Assembly: GCA_964596775.1 (NCBI GenBank)
Contig: CAZQVN010000108.1
Span: 1-6,394, forward strand
DNA length: 6,394 nucleotides
Source: CAZQVN01 sp964596775
Lineage (GTDB): Bacteria > Eisenbacteria > RBG-16-71-46 > JABDJR01 > JAWXBZ01
Direction of reading: 5' to 3'
Shown: one piece after another, positions 6,231 through 6,394 of the stretch
How the letters are laid out: each line of letters starts with the position of its first letter
How positions within the stretch are numbered: the stretch's first letter is position 1
Position numbers and translations under genes: made by a program
The notes under the pieces: generated by a model
Databases searched by the model: none
What the model was told of the DNA's origin: nothing
What the model saw: only the letters and a program-made list of their open reading frames with translations

Positions 6231-6394
6231 GGGTAACAGGCGGGGGCGGCGTTTCCGTTTGAGGGGCCGTCGCGGAGCCGGCGGAGCCAGGATGGCGGAG
6301 CCGTGCGGAGCGCCGAGCGGAGTCGAGGCAGGGATGCCGAGACGCAGCGTGCCCCGAGAACGGGAACGCCGTCCCCGCCGGAAGCACGAGACCC
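6231..6394 (+). ncRNA. Candidate structured RNA or structured repeat element, running off the window edge
   Basis: On the plus strand 6239-6260 pairs with 6358-6379 over 22 continuous positions, 19 Watson-Crick plus 3 G-U. Inside, 6263-6267 pairs with 6351-6355 (GGGGC/GCCCC), and 6268-6271 can pair with 6341-6344. GGCA-GGGA-TGCC at 6327-6338 is a hairpin with a GNRA loop, above a GA/GA tandem mismatch (6325-6326 with 6339-6340) and GTC/GAC; this GTC/GAC pairing uses the same bases as the 6341-6344 helix, so the two compete. A further hairpin at 6279-6303 has a symmetric GGA/GGA internal loop. GGGT (6231-6234) can pair with ACCC (6391-6394), so an outer helix may continue past the window. All three wobble pairs work only on the plus strand, which is why that strand was chosen. 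No known RNA family is recognised. It could equally be a DNA-level repeat such as a MITE. Confidence 0.4.
6272..6324. repeat. Cluster of five GCGGAG repeats
   Basis: GCGGAG occurs at 6272, 6281, 6295, 6305 and 6317, the first three as GCGGAGCC. Spacing is 9, 14, 10 and 12 bases, so it is not a simple tandem array. Several units can pair with each other across GGA/GGA loops, so they are probably part of the folded element that contains them. Confidence 0.85.

Noticed and set aside
6272..6324. A CRISPR array
   Set aside because: The repeated unit is only 6-8 bases and the spacing is 9-14 bases, with no repeat-spacer pattern or cas gene.
6239..6379. A MITE with 22-bp terminal inverted repeats
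   Set aside because: There is no target-site duplication beside the arms, and pairing seems to continue outside them (6231-6234 with 6391-6394). It is kept as an alternative but is not preferred.
6112..6387. A 91-codon minus-strand frame rich in Ser, Arg and Pro
   Set aside because: It spans the structured element, the palindrome and the hairpin at 6146. Its content is explained by those repeats, and nothing suggests a folded protein.
4754..6394. An IscB/omega-RNA (HEARO-type) system: HNH protein next to a structured RNA
   Set aside because: The protein has no RuvC-like segments, no Arg-rich bridge helix and an HNH domain at the C-terminus rather than inserted in RuvC. The candidate RNA is on the opposite strand. 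The resemblance is only of general layout.

Overview
The window is GC-rich and holds four genes, all on the minus strand, so transcription runs from high to low coordinates. In that order they are an HNH endonuclease-domain protein (5977 to 4754), the RNA ligase RtcB (4757 to 3528), a TonB-dependent outer-membrane receptor with an N-terminal carboxypeptidase-regulatory-like domain (3266 to 930), and a DUF4249-like lipoprotein (940 to 2). An outer-membrane receptor paired with a DUF4249-like lipoprotein implies a Gram-negative (diderm) bacterium. This pairing is best known from Bacteroidota and relatives. With the high GC content and the HNH family seen here, I infer an uncultured FCB-group-like lineage (for example Gemmatimonadota- or Eisenbacteria-like) or a similar high-GC bacterium. 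The taxon cannot be fixed from this sequence.

Bases 2-3266 look like an envelope uptake or sensing pair. The lipoprotein start overlaps the receptor end by 11 bases and uses a TTG codon behind a strong ribosome binding site, so the two are probably translationally coupled. Bases 3267-3527 are a spacer with two hairpins and a possible receptor promoter. It separates this pair from rtcB.

Bases 3528-5977 are an HNH-rtcB pair whose stop and start codons overlap as ATGA. RtcB has all its expected metal-binding and guanylylation motifs. The HNH gene has a conserved helical N-terminal part, a variable linker containing strong DNA hairpins, and a C-terminal zinc-type HNH domain.

The most unusual part is what surrounds the HNH gene. 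An identical 24-bp sequence containing a perfect 18-bp palindrome lies at both ends, at 4779-4802 and 6189-6212. The first copy is inside the last codons of the HNH gene; the second is in non-coding DNA upstream of it. Next to the outer copy, at 6231-6394, is a GC-rich element that can fold on the plus strand into a 22-bp helix enclosing GNRA-loop, tandem G-A and GGA/GGA internal-loop motifs. Together these look like a mobile or homing-type unit (structured element, palindrome, HNH gene, palindrome) that has landed directly in front of rtcB. That interpretation is inference; the repeats and pairings themselves are read directly from the sequence.
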